A stretch of DNA of 64,000 nucleotides, from positions 1 to 64,000 of the forward strand of contig NZ_WHPF01000021.1 of NCBI RefSeq assembly GCF_013106755.1. Direction: 5' to 3'. The stretch's first letter is position 1, and each line of letters opens with the position of its first letter. Below, one piece after another: positions 16,438 to 26,532 of this stretch. A model generated the notes under the pieces. It saw only the letters and a program-made list of their open reading frames with translations. It was not told the origin of the DNA and did not search any database. This DNA is from Limnovirga soli (GTDB lineage Bacteria > Bacteroidota > Bacteroidia > Chitinophagales > Chitinophagaceae). The position numbers and the translations under genes were made by a program.

Positions 16438-19314
16438 CTATTTCATTCTTACAGTTATGGCCTTACCGTTATAGTGAATTAACGTTTTGGCTTTTGCATT
16501 TTCGATAATGCCGGTATGGTTATCTTTTGTTACCCAAACAATTCTAAATATGCGTTTTGACAGCATGCCTTTAAAACTGCCCTGGCGCTGTTGTATGGTA
16601 ATGGTTTTGTTTTGCTGACTATAGTTTATACCAATATTGGCATAGGCCCCCTGCTCGTAACTATAATTGGTATTTTCATCTTCGTAAAGTGTAAATGCGG
16701 CGTCTTTACCCGTAAATACAAACAGTGTAATGGTATCGGCAGGTTTTTCGTTGGTGTACTGCAAAGCAGGCCCAACCGGAATGATAGCACCCTCTTTTAC
16801 AAATAAGGGCAACCTGCCATAAGGCGCATCGGCAGTAATGGTTTGTGCACCTTCATAAAACTGGCCATTATAAAAGTTATACCAACCCTGGCCGGCAGGC
16901 AGGTATACATTACGGCTTTTAGCCCCATAATTATATACCGGGTTTATTAACAACGAGGGGCCAAACATATATTGATCGTGGATATTATAAGTGGCTGTAT
17001 CTTTTTCAAAATCCATTACAAGGCCACGCATAATGGTGTAATTATTATGATAGGTTTGGCCTGCTATTGAATAGATATATGGCATAAGTGCATACCGCAG
17101 CTTATCGTAATATAACATGCTGTTATAGGCTTCGTGCCCCTCGGGTGACGTATTATAAATTTCACGATAGGGGTATTGACCATGCACCCTGAACAAAGGA
17201 CAAAATACACCAAACTGATACCAGCGGGTATTAAGTTCGCGCCACTCTTCCAGGTCTTTTGAATTCGGTTTTTCGTAGCGGTGCTCTACAGCAAAACCGC
17301 CTATATCCATTGTCCAGTAAGGCAATCCACTCATGCTAAAATTGATGCCGGCAGTTATTTGCGCCTTCATATCTTCCCAACGGGAGGCAATATCCCCACT
17401 CCAGGTAGCTGCTGCATAGCGTTGCAAACCGGCAAAGGCCGACCGGGTTAAAATAAACACCCTGCTGGTATCATTTACTGATCGTTGACCTTCATAAATG
17501 CCTTTGGCATTTTCTAATGGGTAGGCATTTAAATATTCTTCTGCTAACCCTGCAGCAAAGGGCTGCATTTCTTCTTTACGTTTTTGTGGACTAACATTGG
17601 ACAGAATATCTGGCTCGCTGGCATCCATCCACCAGGCATCAATGCCTTTGTTATATAGTTTGGTATTAAGCAAATCCCAAAAACCTTTTTGCGCATCTTT
17701 ATTAAATGCATCGTAAAATGTAGATACATAGCCTTTGCCAATCCAATCTCTTTGACCATTGGCAATATTGCGGGTGTATAACCAACCTTTGGCGTTAAAC
17801 TGATTATAAGCATCAATATTTTTATAAAATTTTGGCCATACAGAGATCATGAAATGTGTATGGTATTTTTGATGCAATAGTTGTATCATGCTATCTGCAT
17901 TGGGGAAACGCGTGGTATCAAATACCTGACTACCCCAATCGTCCTGTTTCCAGTAACTCCAGTCCTGCACAATATTATCCAGCGGGATTCTTCTTTTTCT
18001 AAACTCATCAACAGTTTGTAAAATTTCCTTTTGAGAGGTATACCGCTCCCTGCTTTGCCAAAAACCCAACGCCCAGGAAGGCAACATGGTAGCTTTGCCC
18101 GTTAGCAAACGGTAACCGGCAATTAGGCTATCTATATTTTGGCCATATACAAAATAATAATCCAGATGTTTACCCGCTTCTGAAGAAAAGCCAAAGCTGT
18201 TTTTATCTGCTTCGGGCACGGGATTTAACCATTTAACGGAGATATAAGATTCTCCCCCATCTGGAATCCACTGAATACGAATTTGATATTTGTTGTTTTG
18301 TTGCAGAGGCAGATTAAGCAATGCCACACCTGGGTTCCAGGGCTGGCGCCATCTATCCAGCAATAAAGAATCGTTTAGCCATACTTTCATATAACCGCCA
18401 TAGGTAAACCTAAACTTATGCATACCCGTAAAGCCTGATTGAATTGCACCTTCCCAGGTAATAGCACCATGTGCTACGTCAAAGTCTGCCGGGAGAAACA
18501 ATTTAGAATCATTTAAAAACTCGTAGTTAATATCAGATTCTGCTTTGGTAAAAGCTACCTGCGATAATTGGTTATGGTTGTTACTATAACTTGCCGTAAG
18601 CCAGCCTTCCTTATTATTCTTATCAAATAGTTTTAGGCTGCCAATAGATTGGAATGGCCTGGTATCGCCCACCCGGCTTATAGAATTATTATCCCATAAA
18701 ATACCATATTGATGATTGGACACCAGAAAGGGCACGGCCACTTCGGTATTATTCTGGAAAAAAGTTACCTGCTGGTTGCGGTAATTATACATATCATCCT
18801 GGTGCTGGCCTAGTCCATAAATGGCATCATTGGGCGCCAGTTCAAAGAGTTGGTTTATTTGCCAGGATGGCTGTCCGCTAAATACAACAGGTTGCAGGTG
18901 GCGGCCATTATAGGGGCGCTCAGCTAAAACAGGCGTACCGTCCGGTTTGGTAAATGAAACCGTACCGGTTGAACATTGAACAGTAACAATTAGCGAATCG
19001 GTTTTTACTATAATAGCATTGCTTATACTATCTGCCTGCCAATTTACTGCAGGTAAATTTTTATAGTTAGTGATTAAACTTTCAACCGCTGGGAAGGTTG
19101 CTGATGGGCTTGCCGTTACACGTATGATGGTGGGGCTTATTATTTGTACCCTAACGGCACCTGTACCACCCGATATGTTATTGTTAGTATAAATTATTAC
19201 ACCATTAGCTGTTTTTACAAACTCCTGAGCATATGCTTTGGTAGTTAATAAACAAAGAAAAGCACCAAAGAAAATTAAAATGCGTGCCCCTATATGGTTG
19301 GCTTTTTTGGTCAT
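16438..19314 (-). CDS. GH31 glycosidase with PA14 insert (alpha-xylosidase-like)
   Basis: A 958-residue secreted enzyme (signal peptide ILIFFGAFLCLLTTKAYAQ). The N-terminal beta domain is interrupted at about 270-370 by a PA14-type module (GFTGMHKFRFTYGGYMKVWLN to DGGESYISVKWLNP), the arrangement seen in Bacteroidota alpha-xylosidases from xyloglucan loci. The TIM barrel carries nucleophile D564 in WWMDASEPD and acid/base D641 in WSGDIASRWEDM. GH31 also holds alpha-glucosidases; the WWMDASEPD motif and the PA14 insert favour alpha-xylosidase. It is the first PUL gene on the minus strand, 244 nt before SusC, with a repeat pair between that may uncouple expression. Confidence 0.9.
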   Translation of the reverse strand: MTKKANHIGARILIFFGAFLCLLTTKAYAQEFVKTANGVIIYTNNNISGGTGAVRVQIISPTIIRVTASPSATFPAVESLITNYKNLPAVNWQADSISNAIIVKTDSLIVTVQCSTGTVSFTKPDGTPVLAERPYNGRHLQPVVFSGQPSWQINQLFELAPNDAIYGLGQHQDDMYNYRNQQVTFFQNNTEVAVPFLVSNHQYGILWDNNSISRVGDTRPFQSIGSLKLFDKNNKEGWLTASYSNNHNQLSQVAFTKAESDINYEFLNDSKLFLPADFDVAHGAITWEGAIQSGFTGMHKFRFTYGGYMKVWLNDSLLLDRWRQPWNPGVALLNLPLQQNNKYQIRIQWIPDGGESYISVKWLNPVPEADKNSFGFSSEAGKHLDYYFVYGQNIDSLIAGYRLLTGKATMLPSWALGFWQSRERYTSQKEILQTVDEFRKRRIPLDNIVQDWSYWKQDDWGSQVFDTTRFPNADSMIQLLHQKYHTHFMISVWPKFYKNIDAYNQFNAKGWLYTRNIANGQRDWIGKGYVSTFYDAFNKDAQKGFWDLLNTKLYNKGIDAWWMDASEPDILSNVSPQKRKEEMQPFAAGLAEEYLNAYPLENAKGIYEGQRSVNDTSRVFILTRSAFAGLQRYAAATWSGDIASRWEDMKAQITAGINFSMSGLPYWTMDIGGFAVEHRYEKPNSKDLEEWRELNTRWYQFGVFCPLFRVHGQYPYREIYNTSPEGHEAYNSMLYYDKLRYALMPYIYSIAGQTYHNNYTIMRGLVMDFEKDTATYNIHDQYMFGPSLLINPVYNYGAKSRNVYLPAGQGWYNFYNGQFYEGAQTITADAPYGRLPLFVKEGAIIPVGPALQYTNEKPADTITLFVFTGKDAAFTLYEDENTNYSYEQGAYANIGINYSQQNKTITIQQRQGSFKGMLSKRIFRIVWVTKDNHTGIIENAKAKTLIHYNGKAITVRMK

Positions 19315-19854
19315 TGCAATTGGTTAGATTTTTGGCAGTTTTGAAAATGATTATTGGCATTTTCTTTACATGCTGAAATTATTGGCACCAGGTGGATTGT
19401 ATGGTAACCAAATGCTAATGAATAGGTATCGAAATGTTAAGGGTAGGGTATAAAATGTTTATTTAAAGGGTGCTAAATGTTAACTACCTCAAAAAAATAT
19501 GCATTCAGATTAATTTTACATTGAATATGATTGGGCGGTTTTACCAGCAGCCATAAAGCAAATTTACCTTATTAAAACAAGCAGTTTTTATTCAAAAAAC
19601 ACCCCGTTTGTTGCCATAAAAGAGGAACCCTGAACCGAGCGTGGCAAGTAAAGCCGCCATTTGTATCTGCCGCTCACCACCAAATAATGCATTTAACCAC
19701 AACCAAAAGCTTTTATTTTTGAGCCAAACGCCAGTGGTACTATTATACCCGGTTGCGTCGCACACTTGTGGGTTCGGCTCATTATGGGGCAAAAAAAATG
19801 GCCCGCTAAGTACGAACCATTTAAACCAAAACCACACTCTGAATAAATTATGTT
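19315..19854. other. 540-nt AT-rich gap upstream of GH31
   Basis: The GH31-proximal part is AT-rich and probably holds the PUL promoter, though no good TAnnTTTG box was found at a fitting distance. Repeat units lie at 19624-19654 and 19751-19777. No gene is seen. Confidence 0.55.
19624..19777. repeat. Repeat pair in the opposite order: B forward (19624-19654), A reverse (19751-19777)
   Basis: The left unit is GGAACCCTGA, ACCGAGCGTGG, CAAG, TAAAGC, preceded by CCATAAAAGA, a flank it shares with the copy at 29936. The right unit is TTGCGTCGCAC with ACTTGTGGGTTCGG. This is the only pair whose tails point inward. Confidence 0.85.
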
Positions 19855-21351
19855 TTAGCGTTTATAAAACTTTGTATCGTCTCTATAACCAGAGAGGTTT
19901 AAATACCAGTCGGTATTGGTTAAACCATTGCTTTGTGCCCATTGAATTAGTCTTAAAAAGCCCGACAGAATATCAACTTTTTCCTGCATATAAGGCACAT
20001 TCTCAGGTATATCCAGCACCCAGGTTAGGTTTAGCTTGCTTTTATAAAAACTACCAATACCGGGTATTGAATTATCCTGCGCGGTACCAAATAAAGCTGC
20101 ATTGGCTTTAGAAGTGGGCAACGCATTGGTTATATGCACTTCACGGCCCCTATCCTGATTTACAATAAGAAATGGATTTACATTGGCATCGGCCGGGTCT
20201 ATCATTCTTTCGGGGTTAAACTTGATGCTTAGCTGCACAGTATCGGGGGTAACATAGGGCTTGCCCATTGTAGTATTTACGCCAATTGAGCCAGGATTGG
20301 GCATATGTTCGCTTACATTATCGTACACAATTACCGTGGCGTATTGCTGATTAGCTTCGGTGCCATTGGCAGATACCTGTAACCAGGATGCACCATTGGT
20401 TTTAACACCGGTTACCTGTGTTACTGCCAGCGGGTCTATATGGTCTAACTGAATACCAAAGCCATTTTTAAAGGTGGCCCCCATGGCTTTTACAATATAA
20501 GTAGCTTTTATTTCTACCAGTTTGTTATCGGCATTAGTAACTTTTATGATGCGGTAATTCATTACCAGATCGTTAAAATCATAATCGCCGGTGCCGGGCC
20601 AAAGGTCTTCGAACATTAATGTGCCATAAGATTTACCGGAAGGATAAAAACTATTATATGCTTTTGTTGGATCTAGTGGATAAGCATCCGAATCATCAGA
20701 TACACCATCATGATCAGAATCGTTTAGCGCCCCCAATTCATAGCAGTTATTAGAGGGGTCGGCCCAATAAAAACCGGGAATATGCAAATCATCTGCATTA
20801 AACCGAGAAGTACCACCATTACCCACAAAACTGATTTGTATTTTATAGAGCTGGTTATTATCGGCCAAACCAGCGGGTATGGGGAATGACAAATTTTGAG
20901 CCGTAACAGGCAAAGGCGTTTGAGCACTATACGTATAGGTGATAGAATCAAAAGGCATAAGCGTGCCCTCCCTGCGGTTGCCATTGGCCGAATATGGAAT
21001 ATATGATACAATTACCCTTCTTATGGTAGCATTAGCAGGTTCTTCAAACTTAATTTTGAAAGTAATATTGCCTGCCGATAATTTCATAAACGGCGATTTT
21101 ACAAAACAGGATGCCGGAGATAAACTTGTGGGCACATCGGTGCGTATAGACCAGTTGCCATTTATAACCTGTCCGCTGGTATTGGTATAATTTACCGCTT
21201 CAAAACCCCAACAATTAGCAGCATCATAGTTTTTATTGCCATTCTCGGCAGTAAGGTTAGACAAAGCTACCTGTGCCTGTATTTGCAATACGGCAAAAAA
21301 CGATGCCATTAATACACCAACTGTTTTATAAAATGTTTTTACACAAATCAT
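19855..21351 (-). CDS. LruC domain-containing secreted protein
   Basis: A 498-residue exported protein (hydrophobic leader ending IQAQ near residue 26) of the LruC family. After an N-terminal beta region with aromatic strands comes an acidic calcium-type linker (NDSDHDGVSDDSDAYPLDPTKA at about 208-230), as in thrombospondin-3 repeats. The LruC/DUF4842 core follows (YGTLMFEDLWPGTGDYDFNDLVMNYRI, then KNGFGIQLD and the C-terminal RGREVHITNALPT). LruC proteins are surface or secreted components named from Leptospira and frequent in Bacteroidota; no enzymatic activity is established. It lies 26 nt downstream of a small lipoprotein, so the pair is likely one operon. Association with the PUL is by position only. 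Confidence 0.85.
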   Translation of the reverse strand: MICVKTFYKTVGVLMASFFAVLQIQAQVALSNLTAENGNKNYDAANCWGFEAVNYTNTSGQVINGNWSIRTDVPTSLSPASCFVKSPFMKLSAGNITFKIKFEEPANATIRRVIVSYIPYSANGNRREGTLMPFDSITYTYSAQTPLPVTAQNLSFPIPAGLADNNQLYKIQISFVGNGGTSRFNADDLHIPGFYWADPSNNCYELGALNDSDHDGVSDDSDAYPLDPTKAYNSFYPSGKSYGTLMFEDLWPGTGDYDFNDLVMNYRIIKVTNADNKLVEIKATYIVKAMGATFKNGFGIQLDHIDPLAVTQVTGVKTNGASWLQVSANGTEANQQYATVIVYDNVSEHMPNPGSIGVNTTMGKPYVTPDTVQLSIKFNPERMIDPADANVNPFLIVNQDRGREVHITNALPTSKANAALFGTAQDNSIPGIGSFYKSKLNLTWVLDIPENVPYMQEKVDILSGFLRLIQWAQSNGLTNTDWYLNLSGYRDDTKFYKR

Positions 21352-21377
21352 TGCTTATACAAAAGTTTTAGGGCTTA

Positions 21378-21797
21378 TTAATTAGACAAATAATTAAATG
21401 AAATATTGTTACCGGTTACCTGTATGGTTTTATGAATAGAGCCATAACTGATTAATACCGTGCGTACATGTTCGGGTAATAAAAAAACGGCTTGTTTATT
21501 TTGGCTCATGGCAATATTGGCAGAAAAATATACTTCACTCCTATCTTCAGAAGTTATGAACAGCGTATTTTTTACAGGTACCGAAGTGGCAATTCCCTCA
21601 ACGTTTACTGCAACCTGGCGGGCATTATTCCATTCAAAAGATGAGTTTACTTTAATATCAGCAAAAGTAGATGCAGCTTGCACCACAGGCTCAACAGGAG
21701 TTACAGTAGTTGGTTTTTCTACAGCCTTTGTACAGGATGTAGTACTTACTGCCGTAAATAATAAAATGGAAACAATCTGGTGAAGCTTGTTTTTCAT
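21378..21797 (-). CDS. Small lipoprotein paired with LruC protein
   Basis: A 139-residue predicted lipoprotein (STTSC lipobox near residue 22) with a short threonine/proline/valine linker (TTVTPVEPVV) and one beta-rich domain. No family was recognised beyond similarity in style to lipoproteins that accompany LruC genes. It immediately precedes the LruC gene, so the two may make a surface complex. Confidence 0.6.
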   Translation of the reverse strand: MKNKLHQIVSILLFTAVSTTSCTKAVEKPTTVTPVEPVVQAASTFADIKVNSSFEWNNARQVAVNVEGIATSVPVKNTLFITSEDRSEVYFSANIAMSQNKQAVFLLPEHVRTVLISYGSIHKTIQVTGNNISFNYLSN

Positions 21798-22282
21798 GAT
21801 CTTGGTTTTGGGTTGCTTTGAATTTACTCTTGTCAGTGCTTCTAAATTGATGCTGTAGAACCTTTGGATAAAGGGTTTAAAAACATAGGATATAGGCTTT
21901 TAAATCGAAGGTCTCACAGAATACAAAAAGATTTTAAAACTGGTTACTGCATCGAATAATTCTAGTGCAATTTAGATTTTGTAGCCGGGCCTGCTTACTG
22001 CTAAACGCTTTTTGGATAGCCGTATTAGACAGCATTTTAATATTTGGCCTGATACCAGCTGCAGATTTTCATGGCATCTTTACTTGCGTCGCAATCCTTT
22101 CATCGGTTGACTAAAATGCAGCTTTAAACAGTTGTTGCTTTTAAATTGGCCCATTATTTTGTTGCTTATTGCGGTGCAGTACAAGAGTGCGACGCAAGTA
22201 AAGACCAGTGATGTACCATTGCCGGGTACATAAAAACATTAGAACATAAATACTCCTATTTTAAACAAACTGGCCAGTGCAG
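21798..22282. other. 485-nt gap with a repeat pair
   Basis: Separates the small lipoprotein start from the hybrid sensor stop. It holds the pair at 22073-22203, with GCCGGGC-like outer motifs near 21983 and 22222. Nothing else is seen. Confidence 0.6.
22073..22203. repeat. Head-to-head A pair (22073-22097 reverse, 22179-22203 forward)
   Basis: Positions 22078-22093 and 22188-22203 are a perfect 16-bp inverted repeat containing TTGCGTCGCA, with a 94-nt loop. Tails point outward. Confidence 0.9.
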
Positions 22283-25200
22283 TTATTCCTCCTTCTTTTT
22301 ATCGGCTGCCTGCTTGCGTTTGGCGGCAGCATACTCAGTAGGCACAAGGTTAAATGCCATTTTAAAATATTTGGTAAAATATTTTGGGTTGTTAAAACCC
22401 ACTTCGTAGGCCACTTGCGCCACGGTTAAATTGCTTTTCTCTAATAAAAGTGCCGCTCTGGTAATTCTAATGGAGCGGATAAACTCGATGGGGGTTTTAC
22501 CTGTTAACGCAAAAATTCTTTTATATACAGATACGCGGCTCATAAATAATTCGCGGCTTAATTCCTCTACAGAAAAATTGGTATCGGATAAATGTTTTTC
22601 TACAATCTCCAATGCCTGTTGAATAAATTTTTCATCGGCGGATTCAAAAGCTACCTCAGTTGGTTTTATTTCTACCTGCCGTGTAAATGCTTTTTTAAAA
22701 GTAGCCTGCGTACTTAACAGGTTTCTAATCCGCGAAAGCATTATTTCGAAATTAAAGGGCTTGGTCATATAATCTGATGCGCCGGTTTCGAGGCCTTGCA
22801 GTTGTTGTTCTTCGCCTGAGAAGGCCGTGAGCAAAATTACAGGCACCTGTTTGGTACGCACATCTCCCTTAATTTTTTTACATAATTCAATACCATTCAT
22901 AATTGGCATACCAATATCGGTTATCACCAACTCGGGGTGCATGGCCAGCACTTTTTGCCAGCCTTCTTTGCCATTGCCTGCTTCCACTATTGTATAGTAT
23001 TCCTTTAGGTTATCTTTTAAGTAAAACCTAAAATCTTCATTATCTTCTACAATTAAAATAACCGGCTTTTTATTCGCTGTTGAAGGCGTTACCGTTGCTG
23101 GTAATGTGGCTGTTTCATTTGTTTCATCATCAGCAAAAAGGTCTGTTTCTTCTTCGGGTGTTAATACCTGCTTATCTTGAAGTAAATCAGCTTCAGCAAG
23201 TATTGCAAAGGGAATAATAACAGTAAAGCAGCTGCCTTTATCTGATTCACTTTCTACGCTAATATTTCCATTATGCAGTTTTACAAATTCTTTTGTGATA
23301 GATAAGCCAATGCCACTACCCTGGTTTACAATGGTACCCGGCAAATCGTGTTGAAAAAACCGGTTAAAAATATCTTTATGTTTTTCTGCGGGTATACCAA
23401 TACCGGTATCTATTACTTTTATGGCCAATAAACACCTGTTTTCGGCATTTGTACCCAATGCATCTACCTGAACACTAATGCTGCCATTTTCTGGTGTAAA
23501 CTTAAAGGCATTGGATAGCAGGTTAAATAAAATTCTTTCAATTTTATCCTGATCAAATTGGGTATACAATTGAGGAACAGAGGCATGAAAGCTGAATCGA
23601 ATATGTTTATTGCCCGCTATATCTGTAAAGGAATAAGAAATATCTTTTATGAATTTGATAATCTCTCCTTTTACAGGATTGAGCCTTAATTCCTGCACTT
23701 CCATTTTTCTAAAATCGAGCAACTGGTTCACCAGATTTAGCAAACGCCTGGCATTTCTGTGTATAAGTAAAAGTTGCTTTTTAGCGTCGTAATCGGTGGC
23801 CTGCCTGATAATTTTATCCAGCGGACTTAATATTAGGGAAAGCGGTGTTCTAAACTCGTGACTAACGTTGGTAAAGAATTTTATTTTCATTAAATCGAGC
23901 TCATGCATTCGTTGTGCCTCTTTACGTTCCTGCGCTAAAGCAAAACGCATGGTTGCCCGCTCAATAATCATTTTTCTGGCCAAAAACAATATGCCTGCAA
24001 TGGCAGCCATGTACAACAAATAAGCAAGCGGTGTTTTCCAAAATGGTGGCAGGATCGTTATTTTTAAAGCTGTTGGTGTTTGGTTCCAAATATTATCATC
24101 ATTAGAAGCTTTAACCAATAAGGTATATTCGCCGGGATCGAGGTTGGTATAGGTAACTTTTCTTGACTTACTATCGCCTGGTTGCCAGTCTTTATCAAAT
24201 CCTACCAATTTAAATTCGTAGCGGTTTTTCTCAGTATTGGCAAAGCTTAATGCAGCAAATTCAAGGGTAAATATATTTTCATCGTAGCGCAGGGTAATTT
24301 GCTTTGTAGTGGCAATAGATTCGGATAAAATTACATGTCCATTCAGCACATCACCCACATTAACAGTACGGTTAAACAATTGAAAACCGGTAAAAGCTAC
24401 CTGTGGCAGATTGGTATTAAAAGTAATAGCATTGGGTTCAAATAAATTAAACCCATTATTACCGCCAAAAAGCAATTCGCCCCTGCTTGTTTTAAGAGAA
24501 GCTTTTACATTAAATGTTTTGGCTTGTAAACCATCCAGCTCATTATAGTTTTTACAGGAAATATGATAGCCGGATTTGTCCCGCTTTGGTGTAATACATG
24601 ATAATCCATTAGGCGTACTTAACCATATTCGGTGGTCTTTATCCTCCAGCATATCCAAAGTAGTATTGTCGGGCAAGCCATCATTGATACTGAACGATTG
24701 GAAGGTTTTTGATTTTTTATCAAACACATTTAATCCATCCCTTGTACTAATCCAAATATTACCCAAATGGTCTTTTAAAAAAGAAGTAGCATTATTATTA
24801 CTAAGCGGATGGGAGGGAGAACCATAATGGATAAATTTTTGGGTACGCGTATTCATTACATCAATACCATCTGCTGTAGCAATCCATAATGTGCTATCGT
24901 CATCAAAAAGTAAAGAAGATAGATAACCTGTATGTAATCCTGTTTCAGCACCGGCTTTATAATGAGTAAACTGTTTTGTAACGGGATTATATTTATCTAA
25001 CCCTCCGGAAAGGGTAGCTATCCATAGGGTACCTGATTTATCTTCCTTAATATCCCAAACCCGGTCATCAGAAAGGCTATTGATATTGGTTTCGCTATGC
25101 CGGTAATGAATAAAATTTTTGCCATCATAACAATCCATTCCTCCAAAATAATAGCCAATCCATAAACGGGATAAATGATCTATAGACAGGCTTACCACCA

Positions 25201-26446
25201 CATCATTGGCAATGCTATTACTATTAAATTCGCTATGGCGGAAAATCTGATAGGTATTGCTGTTTCTATCAAAATAAAACAGCCCGCCACCATTAGAACC
25301 AATCCAGATATTGCCCTTTGCATCCTCTACAAATCTGTTTATATCATCATAGGGTAAACTGTTTATATCAGAAGACTTATGCCTGTATAGCGGAAACTTA
25401 AATACACTTTCATGGTAAAAACAAACGCCTCTTTTATAAGTTCCAGCCCATACTATACCCAAATTATCTTTGTATAAAGCGTATATACTGTTTTGAGCGA
25501 GGCTGGTTATATCGTCTTCACTATTACTAATAATATCTGAGGTAAAATCTTTCTTATCAATAATGTTTACACCCCCATGATCCGTACCTATCCAAATTTT
25601 GCCCTTATTATCCTGCACAACCCCATTTACCACATCGTTATTGAGCTGCCCATTTTTACTTGACAAATGTGTTACTTTTTTTGTTTTGGCATTTACATAA
25701 AAAACTCCTGAATTATCTGATGGCGTAAATAACCAAATATCATCATCATTGTCTACATAAATCCGGTATCCATATGTTTGATTACGGGCTTCTGCCAAAG
25801 GAATTGAGGTGCGATAAACCACTTCATTTTTTTGGGTATTAAACAGTTCCAGTATCCCGTTTTTATGAAAAACAACCAGGTTGTTTTTGGAATCTTTCTC
25901 TATATCTTCAATAAACGAACTGTCAATGGAATTGGCTTTGCCATGTATATGTTTAAATGAGGTAGTTGATTTTTTTGCATCAATTTTAAAAATTCCGGCA
26001 TCGGCATAAGCAAACCAATATTGCTCTTTTATTTTTACCGCATTTTTAAAATAATAAAAGGGAAGGCCAAATTTGTCAAGATAGGTTTTAGCATTAATAA
26101 AATGCTCTGTTATCGGGTCATAAATATTTACCCCACTCATGGTTTGCACCAACATTTTGTTTTCCGGTGCGTCGGCAATACGTCTTACAAAATCATCATC
26201 TATAGATTGTGAGTCTCTGATATTGTGATGGAATACTTTAAAGCCATATCCATCAAAACGGTTAAGACCCGACATGGTGCCAAACCATATAAATCCTGTA
26301 GCATCCTTATAAATACAATTCACCTGATTATGAGACAACCCATTGGTATTATCCAAACGCGAAAACTGGTACTGCTTTTTTTGGGCAAAAAGCACATAGG
26401 GGCACACACAGCAATAACATACCAGTAAAATAAATAATACTCTCAT
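22283..26446 (-). CDS. Hybrid two-component sensor/AraC-type regulator (HTCS)
   Basis: A 1387-residue inner-membrane one-protein signalling system of the type that controls Bacteroidota PULs. The order is signal peptide, a periplasmic two-propeller sensor of Reg_prop repeats (IWFGTMSGLNRFDGYGF, then repeated IWIGTDHGGVN-type strands), a Y_Y_Y domain, one membrane helix near 805-825, HisKA with H863 in NVSHEFRTPLS, HATPase, receiver with D1177 in VITDIGMP, and a C-terminal AraC helix-turn-helix (VAYEVGFNNPKYFTKYFK). The ATG at 26446 (MRVLFILL) is preferred to 26467 as it gives a cleaner signal peptide. It probably senses an oligosaccharide in the periplasm and activates the neighbouring PUL; the ligand is not readable. 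Confidence 0.93.
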   Translation of the reverse strand: MRVLFILLVCYCCVCPYVLFAQKKQYQFSRLDNTNGLSHNQVNCIYKDATGFIWFGTMSGLNRFDGYGFKVFHHNIRDSQSIDDDFVRRIADAPENKMLVQTMSGVNIYDPITEHFINAKTYLDKFGLPFYYFKNAVKIKEQYWFAYADAGIFKIDAKKSTTSFKHIHGKANSIDSSFIEDIEKDSKNNLVVFHKNGILELFNTQKNEVVYRTSIPLAEARNQTYGYRIYVDNDDDIWLFTPSDNSGVFYVNAKTKKVTHLSSKNGQLNNDVVNGVVQDNKGKIWIGTDHGGVNIIDKKDFTSDIISNSEDDITSLAQNSIYALYKDNLGIVWAGTYKRGVCFYHESVFKFPLYRHKSSDINSLPYDDINRFVEDAKGNIWIGSNGGGLFYFDRNSNTYQIFRHSEFNSNSIANDVVVSLSIDHLSRLWIGYYFGGMDCYDGKNFIHYRHSETNINSLSDDRVWDIKEDKSGTLWIATLSGGLDKYNPVTKQFTHYKAGAETGLHTGYLSSLLFDDDSTLWIATADGIDVMNTRTQKFIHYGSPSHPLSNNNATSFLKDHLGNIWISTRDGLNVFDKKSKTFQSFSINDGLPDNTTLDMLEDKDHRIWLSTPNGLSCITPKRDKSGYHISCKNYNELDGLQAKTFNVKASLKTSRGELLFGGNNGFNLFEPNAITFNTNLPQVAFTGFQLFNRTVNVGDVLNGHVILSESIATTKQITLRYDENIFTLEFAALSFANTEKNRYEFKLVGFDKDWQPGDSKSRKVTYTNLDPGEYTLLVKASNDDNIWNQTPTALKITILPPFWKTPLAYLLYMAAIAGILFLARKMIIERATMRFALAQERKEAQRMHELDLMKIKFFTNVSHEFRTPLSLILSPLDKIIRQATDYDAKKQLLLIHRNARRLLNLVNQLLDFRKMEVQELRLNPVKGEIIKFIKDISYSFTDIAGNKHIRFSFHASVPQLYTQFDQDKIERILFNLLSNAFKFTPENGSISVQVDALGTNAENRCLLAIKVIDTGIGIPAEKHKDIFNRFFQHDLPGTIVNQGSGIGLSITKEFVKLHNGNISVESESDKGSCFTVIIPFAILAEADLLQDKQVLTPEEETDLFADDETNETATLPATVTPSTANKKPVILIVEDNEDFRFYLKDNLKEYYTIVEAGNGKEGWQKVLAMHPELVITDIGMPIMNGIELCKKIKGDVRTKQVPVILLTAFSGEEQQLQGLETGASDYMTKPFNFEIMLSRIRNLLSTQATFKKAFTRQVEIKPTEVAFESADEKFIQQALEIVEKHLSDTNFSVEELSRELFMSRVSVYKRIFALTGKTPIEFIRSIRITRAALLLEKSNLTVAQVAYEVGFNNPKYFTKYFKMAFNLVPTEYAAAKRKQAADKKKEE

Positions 26447-26532
26447 AGGCAACAACAAACATAACACATTAGTTAGCTCGTTTGCACAAACTTACCGTAT
26501 TGGATAATATTGTATCTCAACTAACTAATTTT

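Noticed and set aside
19641-20111. 156-residue plus-strand frame antisense to the LruC gene
   Set aside because: It crosses a repeat and lies opposite a clear coding region; it shows no domain.
26456-26463. TATGTTTG box upstream of the hybrid sensor
   Set aside because: It matches TAnnTTTG on the minus strand, but the best TTG is 23 nt away and the start codon would be almost leaderless.
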